Below the pieces are notes generated by a model. The model worked only from the letters and a program-made list of their open reading frames with translations, was not told the origin of the DNA and made no database searches. A stretch of DNA of 36,504 nucleotides, taken from NCBI GenBank assembly GCA_903927755.1, contig CAIYOD010000166.1:1-36504 (forward strand), in the 5' to 3' direction. Numbering within the stretch: position 1 is the stretch's first letter; each line of letters starts with the position of its first letter. This document shows, one piece after another, positions 9,247 to 16,530 of this stretch. The translations under genes were made by a program, and so were the position numbers. This DNA is from an uncultured Thermoleophilia bacterium (GTDB lineage: Bacteria > Actinomycetota > Thermoleophilia > UBA2241).

Positions 9247-9298
9247 GCGGCTCCCGCGAGGCGTGCTGGGGTCTGTATCGGATGCGCGAGAGCTCCTC

Positions 9299-10930
9299 AT
9301 GAGTCTCGACGTGAGCGACTCACCCGGAGGGTCGCGGAACGGGCGCGGGCCGGTGCGCGTCGGTCTTGCGGTCAGGGCCGAACGCGGTCCCGCTTGGGTA
9401 GTCGCCCTCGCGCGGGCGATCGAGTCGAGCGGCGAGGCGGAGATGACGGTCTTCACGCTTCCCCTCGGCTGCGCGCCCGACCTCCCGGAGCCGGAGCGCA
9501 GGCCCGGACCGCCGTTGTGGTCCCTGTTCAGGGCGGGGGACGCAGTCCTGCAGCGGCTCGTCTGTCGTTCGAGCCCCCGGCCGGATGCGGAGCTGGATCT
9601 CCGCCGGGCGGGCTTCGCGGTGCAAGATGGATTCCCGCCCGGCCTTGACGTCGTGGTGTGTGCGGCCGGCGGAAGTCCGGCGACAGCTCTCGCGGCAGAG
9701 ACTGGGGCCCCCGTGTGGTGGCTGGATCACGACGGCGGCGCTGCGTGGCCCGAGGTCGTCTCGGGCTACGCCGAGACGCTTCGCGGCGATGAGGTCACCA
9801 GTTGCAGGCTGCTGCAGCTCCTCCCGGGCGCCGAGGCCTCCTCGGTCCTCTCGATTGCGTACTTCTCGACCCATCCGCTGGTCGCGACCGAGAACCGGAT
9901 GCAGTTGCTGTGGAAGAGCCTCCCGCTGGTCGTGAAGGCGCTGCGGGTGGGCGGCTATTCGGCAACGGAGCCGGAGGTGGCGCCGCGGACCGTGCGGATC
10001 CCGGACGGCGGCGCGGCGCTTGCCGCCACCCTCGCGCGACACGTCGCGCGAGCCGCTTGGTTCGTCGGCAGGCGACTCCTGTGGCGCGAGCAGTGGTGTC
10101 TCGCCGTCATCCCGATTGAGTGCGCCGCAACGGGCATCGCCCCCGCGGGCGGTGGCGTCACAGGCACGACCCGCAGCGTCATCGTGCCTCCTCCGGACCG
10201 GTACTGGGCGGATCCGCACCTCGTCCCGGGGGGTGATGGCCGGCTGGTGCTCGTAGAAGAGTACCTGTACGCGACGCGACGCGGGCGGATCGCCATGCTG
10301 ACGCTCGATGATGCGGGTGCCGTGACGGCCACGCGGACGATCCTCGAGCTGGACGGCCACCTGTCGTATCCGAGTGTGTTCGAGAAGGACGGCTCTCTCT
10401 ACATGATCCCGGAGTCCAGCGACCTGGAGAATCTGGTCGCGTATCGCTGCGTGGAGTATCCGCATCGCTGGGAGCCGGAGGTCACGCTGCTCGACGGCGT
10501 GCGCGCCATCGACAGCACCATCGTCCGCCACGAAGGCCGCTGGTGGCTGTTCGCCACGATCCAGGAGGAGAAGTGGCTGACCCCCCGGGACACGCTCTGG
10601 GTGTTCTTCTCGGACGACCCGCTGACGGGACGGTGGACGCCCCACGCCGCGAATCCGGTGGTATGCGACGCCCGCCGGGCGCGCCCCGCCGGACCGTTGT
10701 TCTCTCGTGGGGGGCACCTCTACCGGCCGGCCCAGGATTGCGGGCGACGCTACGGCTACGGCATCCGCATCAGCGAGGTGGTGACGCTCACGCCGGACGA
10801 CTACGTCGAGCGTGAGGTCGCATTCATGCCGCCGCCGGGCGACGGTTTCGTCGCGACGCACACGTACGGGTGCGATGAGAACTCCGTGATCGCCGACGTG
10901 CTGCGGTGGCTCCCGGGCAGGCGAGGCTGA
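9299..10930 (+). CDS. GINT1-like beta-propeller protein (copy 2)
   Basis: This 543-residue protein is a divergent paralogue of the 3829-5553 product. The C-terminal propeller has the same landmarks: YWADPH (302-307), VEEYLY, DGHLSYPSVF, LYMIPES, GRWWLF, FFSDDPLTGRW, LYRPAQD and a THTYG terminal blade. The N-terminal 250 residues are less alike but keep the same position and a weak formyltransferase-like beginning (VRVGLAVRAERGPAWVVALARAIE). ATG at 9299 is preferred, although the frame is open for 380 bases upstream, because that upstream part lies opposite the GT4 start and reads as non-natural Arg/Ser-rich peptide. The Shine-Dalgarno is weak (GAGAG). It converges on the GT87 operon with 19 bp between stops. 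Function is inferred as glycan modification or transfer. Confidence 0.65.
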   Translation: MSLDVSDSPGGSRNGRGPVRVGLAVRAERGPAWVVALARAIESSGEAEMTVFTLPLGCAPDLPEPERRPGPPLWSLFRAGDAVLQRLVCRSSPRPDAELDLRRAGFAVQDGFPPGLDVVVCAAGGSPATALAAETGAPVWWLDHDGGAAWPEVVSGYAETLRGDEVTSCRLLQLLPGAEASSVLSIAYFSTHPLVATENRMQLLWKSLPLVVKALRVGGYSATEPEVAPRTVRIPDGGAALAATLARHVARAAWFVGRRLLWREQWCLAVIPIECAATGIAPAGGGVTGTTRSVIVPPPDRYWADPHLVPGGDGRLVLVEEYLYATRRGRIAMLTLDDAGAVTATRTILELDGHLSYPSVFEKDGSLYMIPESSDLENLVAYRCVEYPHRWEPEVTLLDGVRAIDSTIVRHEGRWWLFATIQEEKWLTPRDTLWVFFSDDPLTGRWTPHAANPVVCDARRARPAGPLFSRGGHLYRPAQDCGRRYGYGIRISEVVTLTPDDYVEREVAFMPPPGDGFVATHTYGCDENSVIADVLRWLPGRRG

Positions 10931-10949
10931 GCCACCCGCCTGGCGGCGG

Positions 10950-12275
10950 TCATGGTCTCAGCGCTTCTGGGACCGCCACTGCTCCTGGCGCCGGCGCCGC
11001 CGCGTCGTACGGCAGTCTCCACAGCCGCCACAACGTGAACGCAAACGTTGCCAGCAGCAGCGTGTTGCGCGCGACGACGATGGCGAGCGGCGCGGGCTGC
11101 ATGTCGAGGAGGTTCCAGTAGAGTGCGGGGAACTCCGCCTGGGTGAGCGCGAGTGCGAGGCCGCCCAGGATCGCGACCCATCGGTCGCGGGCGGCGACGA
11201 GCGCCCAGGCCGGCAGGATCCAGATGAAGTACTGCGGCGAGAGCACCTTACCGAACGTCATGAGCGCGAGCAGCAGCGCCAGCACCACGAGCGCCTGGTC
11301 GGCGGGCGCCGTCCGCAGGCGCTCGCGCCGCAGCCACACGAACAGGTAGACGGCGCCGACGGCGAGCAGCGTGAGGCCGCCGGACATGTCGGCGGCGAGG
11401 CCGACACCCGGGGCGATCAGGGAGTGGGAGCCGTGGCTCCAGGCCCACTTCGCCCAGTCCGCGCCGAGCAGCTGGCCGAGCAGTTGCGGCGTCCCCAGGA
11501 CGCTCTCGATCTGCAGCGGGCGCTCGAGGTGATACTGGAACACGTGCCAGACGCCGGACCACGACTTGAGCACGTAGGGCAGGAACGGCGCGACGGCCGC
11601 TGCGCCGAAGGCGACCAGCGGCCAAGCCCAGCGCCGCGGCGGGCCGGCCAGCAGCAGCACCAGCGGCAGCAGCGCCAGCGGCGTGATCTTGAGCGCGAAG
11701 CCCATGCCGATGACGAACCCGGCGGCGGTGTACCAGCGCCCGACGAGACAGAGAAGGAAGATCGCGATGAGGAGCGCCACCGCCACGTCGTAGCGGTTGA
11801 TGACGATGGTCCCGATCAGCGCGACGCCGACGGGGAAGAGGACCGCGGCGACGTAGGCTCTCCCGCCTCGGGGCCAGAGCCGGCAGGCCACGAATGCCGT
11901 CACGGTGCCGGTGGCCATCGTGATGGCTCCCATCAGGATGTTGAACCAGATGCCGTAGGCGCCCTCGTCGCCGGTGTGGCCCGGGACGCGGAACAGAGCG
12001 ACGGCGAGCGGCGGGTACTCGACCTGGAACGACGGGGTGAAGGGGGCCTCGCCCTGGGCGATGCGCGAGGCGTAGCCCCAGTACACCGGCAGGTCGGTGA
12101 TGTCGTGCATCCCGTACCAGAGATTCGGGAACAGCACGCCCATGACGAGCAGTGTGAGGAAGCTCGCAGTGAGCATGGCCAGCCAGGGGCTGGGCGCGTG
12201 CCGCTCGGGGGTCACCGGCGCGGCGTCCTTGCCGGCGAGGCCCGGCGGCTTCTGGGTCTGCAACAGATCGCTCAC
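10950..12275 (-). CDS. GT87-family (DUF2029) polyprenol-dependent glycosyltransferase, second copy
   Basis: This 441-residue integral membrane protein has about ten helices. It has the GT87 landmarks: an acidic luminal or external loop (DITDLPVYWGYA), EYPPLAVALF, INRYDVAVALL in a later helix, and LSPQYFIWILPAWALV near the C-terminus. GT87 enzymes such as mycobacterial PimE use polyprenyl-phosphate mannose as donor on the outer face of the membrane. The frame is open upstream to 12482, but the GTG at 12275 overlaps the GtrA stop (GTGA) and gives a normal start, so it is chosen. It is the last gene of a GT87-GtrA-GT87 operon. Its codon use is almost wholly G/C-ending, unlike the GT4 genes to its left. 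The sugar itself is not known. Confidence 0.82.
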   Translation of the reverse strand: MSDLLQTQKPPGLAGKDAAPVTPERHAPSPWLAMLTASFLTLLVMGVLFPNLWYGMHDITDLPVYWGYASRIAQGEAPFTPSFQVEYPPLAVALFRVPGHTGDEGAYGIWFNILMGAITMATGTVTAFVACRLWPRGGRAYVAAVLFPVGVALIGTIVINRYDVAVALLIAIFLLCLVGRWYTAAGFVIGMGFALKITPLALLPLVLLLAGPPRRWAWPLVAFGAAAVAPFLPYVLKSWSGVWHVFQYHLERPLQIESVLGTPQLLGQLLGADWAKWAWSHGSHSLIAPGVGLAADMSGGLTLLAVGAVYLFVWLRRERLRTAPADQALVVLALLLALMTFGKVLSPQYFIWILPAWALVAARDRWVAILGGLALALTQAEFPALYWNLLDMQPAPLAIVVARNTLLLATFAFTLWRLWRLPYDAAAPAPGAVAVPEALRP

Positions 12276-12691
12276 GTCTCGCGGAAGCTCCACAGCTTGT
12301 TCATGATGAAGTTGAACGGGAGCACGCAGAGGATCGCGAGACCCTGGCTGACCAGCACGCCGATGTCGAACTGGCCGCGGAAGAGCCAGAAGGCCAGCTC
12401 GTTCAGCCCCAATCCCGCGACGCTCACGACGAAGAACTTGAGGAACTGCACGGTGAAGCTGCCGGTGGCGCGGAACGTCCACCAGCGGTTGAACACATAG
12501 TTGTTGACGACGGCGACGCCGAACGCGAGACCGCTGGCGAAGATCTCGACGCTGAATGTCGGGTCGCCGACCAAGCGGCCCCAGAGGAAGAGCGTCGCCT
12601 TGAGCACCACCAGGTTGACGATGGTGCCGAACCCGCCGACGACGGCGAACTTGAAGAACTGCCTGCCACCCTCTTCCAGGCGCGTGTCCAT
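12272..12691 (-). CDS. GtrA family membrane protein
   Basis: This 139-residue protein has four hydrophobic segments, the usual GtrA/DPMS-associated layout. Landmarks are FFKFAVVGGFGTIVNLVVL in helix 1, VNNYVFNRWWTF after helix 2, and FNFIMNKLWSF at the C-terminus. GtrA proteins are thought to flip undecaprenyl- or decaprenyl-phosphate sugars across the membrane. That fits its place between two GT87 enzymes, which need such externalised donors. ATG at 12691 leaves 2 bp after the upstream stop, and its own stop overlaps the downstream GTG, so the three genes are tightly coupled. A longer frame to 12916 exists but runs over the upstream gene and is not used. Confidence 0.85.
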   Translation of the reverse strand: MDTRLEEGGRQFFKFAVVGGFGTIVNLVVLKATLFLWGRLVGDPTFSVEIFASGLAFGVAVVNNYVFNRWWTFRATGSFTVQFLKFFVVSVAGLGLNELAFWLFRGQFDIGVLVSQGLAILCVLPFNFIMNKLWSFRET

Positions 12692-12693
12692 GG

Positions 12694-14028
12694 TCAGCGC
12701 TCCCCCGTCGCGAGACTGGCGCGCGGGGCCGAATCGGGCAGCTTCCAGACGGCGAAGGCGGCGGTGATGGCGGCCGCGACGAGCACGAGATTGCGGGCGA
12801 CGACCACGGCCACGGGGCCTGACTCCAGATCGACCATGCGCCAGTAGAGGTCGGGGAACTCGACCTGCGTCAGCGCGATGGCGACCAGCGTCAGGATGCC
12901 GGCCGCGCGCTGCCACCCGGCCCTGCCGACCACGACCAGGGCGACCAGCGGGAGGGTCCAGCAGAGGAACTGCGGCGAGAGCACCTTGTTGCAGACGGTG
13001 AAGGCGAGGACGCAGGCGAGGGCGGCGAGTGGGATGAACTCGGGCGCCGCCCGCAGCAGCGTCCGGCGGCGCCAGATCAGCACATAAACGCCCGCGACGA
13101 GCAGCAGGCCGACCCAGACGGAGAGGCGGGCGACAAGCTCGCTTCCGGGGCCGGCGAGCGACTGCGAGCCGAACGACGTGCCGGTGCCGATGCCCCAGGC
13201 GCCCATGGCGCCGGCGATCAGGTAGGGCGTGCCCGGCACGCTCTCGATCTGCAGCGGCCGCTGCGCGTGATAGGTGATGATGTTGGTCAGGCCGTCGATA
13301 CGGCCGAGGAACGGCAGGAATGGCACGATCGTGAAGACGAGGAAGCCGGCGAGGGCGAAGAGGGCGCGCCGGCGGGTCTCGGCGACGATCAGCACCAGGG
13401 GGAGCAGCATCCCCGGGGTGAGCTTGAGCGCGACGCCGATCCCGAGCGCCGCGCCGGCGGCGGTGGTGTGGCGCCGCGCCAGGAAGAAGAGGCAGGCGGC
13501 CAGCGTGAGCGCCACCGCCACGTCGTAGCGGTTGGCGGTGATCGCGCCGGCGGCGAGGACGGCGGCGGCGTAGGCGCCGGACGCCGCCAGCGGACGCCCC
13601 AGGCCGTGCCAGAGCGCGGCCGCGGTGGCGCCGGTGAGCGCCGCGGCCGCCGAGCTGAGCATGATCATCTCGGCGGCGAACCAGTTCGGGTAGGCCGCGG
13701 CGTCGGCGTGCGGCGGCAGGGTGAACAGCGGCAGCGCCAGCGGCGGGTACTCGAAGGAGAAGTCCTTGTAGACGCGCATGCCGCCGGCGACCTTCTGCGC
13801 GTACTCGAAGTAGACGGTGATGTCGGAGACGTCGAAGAAACCGTACCAGGGCCCGCCCGCGCGCAGCAGCCAGATGAGGAAGGCCCAGACGAGGATCTGG
13901 AAGGCGACGGCGGCGGCGACGATGAGCGTGGTCTCGCCGCCCGGCCGGGAGACTGGGCCGAGGAGCGCCGGCTCGGCTGCGCCGGCCGCACCCGTCCTTC
14001 GGCGCCTCGTCACTGTCGTGCCGGCCAT
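12694..14028 (-). CDS. GT87-family (DUF2029) polyprenol-dependent glycosyltransferase, first copy
   Basis: This 444-residue polytopic membrane protein is a paralogue of the 10950-12275 product. It shows DVSDITVYFEYAQ, FEYPPLALPLF, ANRYDVAVAL, QRPLQIESVPGTPYL and LSPQFLCWTLPL in the same order as the other copy. The expected reaction is transfer of a sugar from a polyprenyl-phosphate donor on the external side of the membrane, using the neighbouring GtrA protein for donor supply. ATG at 14028 is fixed by a full AGGAGGTGA ribosome binding site 7 nt upstream; the open frame beyond it is not used. It is the first gene of the operon and is divergent from the GT2 gene. The N-terminal 25 residues are basic and cytoplasmic. 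Confidence 0.83.
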   Translation of the reverse strand: MAGTTVTRRRRTGAAGAAEPALLGPVSRPGGETTLIVAAAVAFQILVWAFLIWLLRAGGPWYGFFDVSDITVYFEYAQKVAGGMRVYKDFSFEYPPLALPLFTLPPHADAAAYPNWFAAEMIMLSSAAAALTGATAAALWHGLGRPLAASGAYAAAVLAAGAITANRYDVAVALTLAACLFFLARRHTTAAGAALGIGVALKLTPGMLLPLVLIVAETRRRALFALAGFLVFTIVPFLPFLGRIDGLTNIITYHAQRPLQIESVPGTPYLIAGAMGAWGIGTGTSFGSQSLAGPGSELVARLSVWVGLLLVAGVYVLIWRRRTLLRAAPEFIPLAALACVLAFTVCNKVLSPQFLCWTLPLVALVVVGRAGWQRAAGILTLVAIALTQVEFPDLYWRMVDLESGPVAVVVARNLVLVAAAITAAFAVWKLPDSAPRASLATGER

Positions 14029-14035
14029 GAGTCGT

Positions 14036-14044
14036 TCACCTCCT
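14036..14044 (-). promoter_or_regulatory. Strong ribosome binding site for the GT87 operon
   Basis: Minus-strand AGGAGGTGA complements the 16S anti-Shine-Dalgarno over nine bases. It lies 7 nt from the ATG at 14028 and decides the start against the longer open frame. Confidence 0.8.
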
Positions 14045-14190
14045 CGATCTTCTGTGGGTCCTGCGCGGAGTCGTGCGAATAGTCGCGAGCTGCCTTCATG
14101 GGCTTCGGGACATGATATGCGACGCGGAGGCCGGCGCGGAGCCGGAGCCGGATCGCCATGTTTCGACGGCCGGTCGCCGGGCGCTGGTCG

Positions 14191-14196
14191 TATACT
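14191..14196 (+). promoter_or_regulatory. -10-like hexamer of the GT2 gene
   Basis: TATACT lies 32 nt before the ATG at 14229, which has GAGGAG as its ribosome binding site. No good -35 is seen at 16-18 nt. Confidence 0.3.
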
Positions 14197-14228
14197 CCGT
14201 CCATCGACCTCGATCGCGAGGAGCCGGC

Positions 14229-15017
14229 ATGATTTCAATCGTGATGCCCACGTACGATCGGGCTTCCACTCTGGGTAGAGCCATCGACAGCGTTCAGCGA
14301 CAGACGCATGCGGACTGGGAGCTGATCATTGTCGACGACGGATCGACCGATGAGACCCAGGCCGTCCTCGAGGCGGCGGATGACCCGCGCGTCAGAATCG
14401 TCCGACATGAAGCCAATCGCGGGGTGACGGCCGGCCTGAACACGGGACTCGACCTCGTGAGGGGGGACTGGTTCACATTTCTCGGTTCGGACGACGAGAT
14501 GACGCCTGATGCTCTTGAGGCCATGCTCGATTGCGCGCGGAGCACTGGTGCCAACGCCATCACGTGCAATTGCGTCGACTCCGTGACGGGGAAGATGTCG
14601 GGCGTCGGGCTGGAGAGTGAGGGGAGGGTGTCCGCCAAGGCTGCGTCACGGGCTCGAGGTGAGTACTGGGGGATGACCGAGACGCGCCTTCTCGGCGATC
14701 TGCGCTTCGATGAGCGCTTGCCCGGCTACGAGGACGCCGTGTGGCTGCGTATCCACGCGGCGGCGCGCCGCTACTACCTGCACCGCGCTCTCCGGATCTA
14801 CCACACCGAAGGAAGCGACAGGATCACCGGCAAGGATCGCAAGAAGCCTCTTCGCGAGAAGGTGCGGATCTACCGCCTGCTCGGCGAGGACCGTGAGTAC
14901 CTGAGGCTCATGCGGTTGAACGATCCTCGAGGTTATCTCGAGACGATCGTGCGCGTCTGGGCGGCCCGGATGCTGCACTTGGTCCTCGCGGACGCCAACG
15001 CGACCGAATCCGCATAA
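14229..15017 (+). CDS. GT2 family glycosyltransferase
   Basis: This 262-residue GT-A fold enzyme carries ISIVMPTYDRASTLGRAIDSV at the start, VDDGSTDET for nucleotide binding, and GSDDE as the DXD-like metal site. It continues with a canonical LPGYEDAVWLRI segment (ED of the catalytic base region). It lacks a C-terminal membrane helix, so it acts as a soluble or peripheral enzyme on the cytoplasmic face. ATG at 14229 is chosen because GAGGAG lies 6-8 nt upstream and the protein then starts right at the first beta strand; the open frame continues upstream to 14073. It is a single-gene plus-strand unit between the GT87 operon and the convergent HAD gene. Codon use is less G/C-biased than in the GT87 operon. 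Confidence 0.85.
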   Translation: MISIVMPTYDRASTLGRAIDSVQRQTHADWELIIVDDGSTDETQAVLEAADDPRVRIVRHEANRGVTAGLNTGLDLVRGDWFTFLGSDDEMTPDALEAMLDCARSTGANAITCNCVDSVTGKMSGVGLESEGRVSAKAASRARGEYWGMTETRLLGDLRFDERLPGYEDAVWLRIHAAARRYYLHRALRIYHTEGSDRITGKDRKKPLREKVRIYRLLGEDREYLRLMRLNDPRGYLETIVRVWAARMLHLVLADANATESA

Positions 15018-15033
15018 CGCCCCCGTCTCCGGC

Positions 15034-15060
15034 ATGATGCCCGGAGCCTGCCGGCATCAT
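15034..15060. terminator. Hairpin between convergent genes
   Basis: ATGATGCC at 15034-15041 pairs with GGCATCAT at 15053-15060, an 8-bp stem with an 11-nt loop. It lies between the GT2 stop and the HAD stop and overlaps the last codon of the HAD gene. There is no U-tract. Confidence 0.35.
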
Positions 15061-15785
15061 CGTGTCGCGCGCCGCCGGGCCGCCAGCCACGCGTCCACCT
15101 CGCCGAGCACGGCGCCGAAGTCGGTGAGCGGGCGCCACTCGATCTCCTCCTGCTCGCAGCGCTCGGCCAGGTGACCGCGCGCGAACACGAGGTCGGCCTC
15201 GCGCGCGGGGCACACGTCGCTGGGCCCGTCGCCGAACACCAGCACGACGTCGCCGGGGCGGCGCAGGCGGCGCAGGATCGCCGCCTTGCAGCTCTTCGGT
15301 CCGCAGCGAGGGCAATCGCCGAGCGCGTCGCTGAACTCGAGGTGATACGGCGGCCCGTCCTCCGGGCCTTCGCCGACCAGCTCGCTGGCGAAGAGTTCGA
15401 TCGGCGGCAACTCGAGGCGCTGCCAGAACGCCTCGATCGCCTCGCGAATGCCGGCGCTGACGATGGCGGCCTCGCCGCCGCGGGCCTGCAGTCCGGCGAA
15501 GAAGTCGTGCAGGCCCGGCATGGGCTCCGCGACCTCGAGCAGGCGCCGGACGAGCTCCGCCCGCGGCGCCCGGATCAGCCCGATCTGCCGGTCGAAGACC
15601 TCGGCGTGGCTCATGCGGTCGTTGTACGACTCCTCCTCGAGCTCCCACCAAGCGTCGCCGACGAACGGCTGCAGCGCGAGCTCGTTGCACTCGTGCGTCG
15701 TCATCGTGCCGTCGTAGTCGAGCAGGGCGAGGAGGCGTGGTCGCGGGGCCTTCGCTGCGCCCGCGTGTGCAGGCCCGTCAGTCAT
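15057..15785 (-). CDS. MtnX-like HAD-superfamily phosphatase
   Basis: This 242-residue protein shows all HAD phosphatase motifs: DYDGT (D23 nucleophile, D25 acid/base), VSAG (motif II Ser), K in SCKAAIL (motif III) and GDGPSD (motif IV). The CPRCGPKSCK stretch before motif III is typical of MtnX-type HAD-IB proteins. MtnX acts on 2-hydroxy-3-keto-5-methylthiopentenyl-1-phosphate in methionine salvage, but no other salvage gene is nearby, so the substrate is uncertain. The ATG at 15785 has no Shine-Dalgarno; TAGACT lies 6 nt before it, suggesting a leaderless transcript. A 14-bp palindrome overlaps that promoter. The acetyltransferase gene ends 26 bp upstream on the same strand. Confidence 0.75.
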   Translation of the reverse strand: MTDGPAHAGAAKAPRPRLLALLDYDGTMTTHECNELALQPFVGDAWWELEEESYNDRMSHAEVFDRQIGLIRAPRAELVRRLLEVAEPMPGLHDFFAGLQARGGEAAIVSAGIREAIEAFWQRLELPPIELFASELVGEGPEDGPPYHLEFSDALGDCPRCGPKSCKAAILRRLRRPGDVVLVFGDGPSDVCPAREADLVFARGHLAERCEQEEIEWRPLTDFGAVLGEVDAWLAARRRATR

Positions 15786-15791
15786 GGTAGG

Positions 15792-15797
15792 AGTCTA
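15792..15797 (-). promoter_or_regulatory. -10-like hexamer, candidate leaderless start of HAD gene
   Basis: Minus-strand TAGACT is spaced 6 nt from the ATG at 15785. No Shine-Dalgarno is present. Confidence 0.35.
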
Positions 15798-15810
15798 CAC
15801 TTGGAAGTGT
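15797..15810. promoter_or_regulatory. Perfect 14-bp palindrome, candidate operator
   Basis: ACACTTGGAAGTGT is two perfect 6-bp half sites around GG. It fills the 26-bp gap upstream of the HAD gene and touches the -10 hexamer, the position expected for a repressor site. Confidence 0.35.
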
Positions 15811-15811
15811 T

Positions 15812-16357
15812 CTACCGCTCCTCGCCGACCCTGTCCGGAAGCGGAGCCTGAGACGGTCTGCTCGTCGTGACCTGCGCGGCCGCGGCCCTGACCATGGCTC
15901 CATCCGGCAGGTCGCCGCTGACTATCGCGTTCGCCCCGATCATGACGTTGTCACCGATGGTGATCCCTCCGACTACGACTGCTCCCGGTCCGATGCCGCA
16001 GCCGCTTCCTATGGTCGGGGAGCCTCCCCGGTGCACGCCGATCGTCACTCCATGTGAGATATTGCAGCGCGCGCCGATCTTGACTCCCTCCCCAACGAAC
16101 ACCCCGCCGAAATGGCCTATGTAGCAGCTTGGCCCTATCTCTGCGCGGCTATCGATCGAGATGCCGGCCAGGCTCTCCACGGCCAGACGCCAGGCGAAGA
16201 GCGCTGGACGGGCGAGTGGGTTCCTTCCGTAGCGGTGGGCCACCCGGTACTGCAGCAGCGCCCAGAGCCCTTGGGTCTTGAGGACGCTCAGAGGTGGTTC
16301 GATCCCGTGCTCGGCGTACCGCCGTACGTCACTCTTGTAGTCGGACAGCCAGCTCAC
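15812..16357 (-). CDS. Serine-acetyltransferase-like hexapeptide-repeat acyltransferase
   Basis: This 181-residue left-handed beta-helix acyltransferase uses acetyl-CoA. Residues 65-165 show hexapeptide repeats (ISIDSRAEIGPS, VGEGVKIGARCN, IGDNVMIGANAIV) and the active-site histidine loop SHGVTIG. The family resembles CysE, but the long N-terminal helical domain of true serine acetyltransferases is reduced to about 60 residues and no cysteine synthase gene is near. A sugar or glycan O-acetyltransferase in this polysaccharide locus is therefore more likely. GTG at 16357 gives the only start before the first helix. TAGGGT lies 6 nt upstream, so this may be a leaderless gene. A cysE role cannot be excluded. 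Confidence 0.78.
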   Translation of the reverse strand: MSWLSDYKSDVRRYAEHGIEPPLSVLKTQGLWALLQYRVAHRYGRNPLARPALFAWRLAVESLAGISIDSRAEIGPSCYIGHFGGVFVGEGVKIGARCNISHGVTIGVHRGGSPTIGSGCGIGPGAVVVGGITIGDNVMIGANAIVSGDLPDGAMVRAAAAQVTTSRPSQAPLPDRVGEER

Positions 16358-16363
16358 GAGCGG

Positions 16364-16369
16364 ACCCTA
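16364..16369 (-). promoter_or_regulatory. -10-like hexamer, candidate leaderless start of acetyltransferase
   Basis: Minus-strand TAGGGT is spaced 6 nt from the GTG at 16357. It fits TANNNT but is a poor -10, and AGGG could instead serve as a weak ribosome binding site. Confidence 0.25.
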
Positions 16370-16485
16370 GCATCTCTCGCGCAGCACTGCATCTGCCGCG
16401 TTCACGGCCCCTGGGAGGAGGATGGTCGAGCCGGACCTGGCGTCACAGCCTCTTGCCTCGGCGCCTCAGGCTTGCTCCATGTGTC

Positions 16486-16494
16486 TGGTAGAAT
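16486..16494 (+). promoter_or_regulatory. Extended -10 promoter of ileS
   Basis: TGGTAGAAT combines a TGn extension with a TAGAAT hexamer. It lies 36 nt before the GTG at 16531. There is no T-box motif in the leader. Confidence 0.45.
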
Positions 16495-16530
16495 CGGCGT
16501 TCCGGCCAGAAGCAGCAGAAAGCGAGTCCC

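Noticed and set aside
11424-12500. Plus-strand frame opposite the GT87 and GtrA genes
   Set aside because: Rich in Glu/Gln/Arg/His with no hydrophobic core; shadow of membrane-protein codons.
16358-16530. T-box leader for ileS
   Set aside because: No GGTGG-type T-box core or antiterminator was found, and the leader after the promoter is only about 30 nt.
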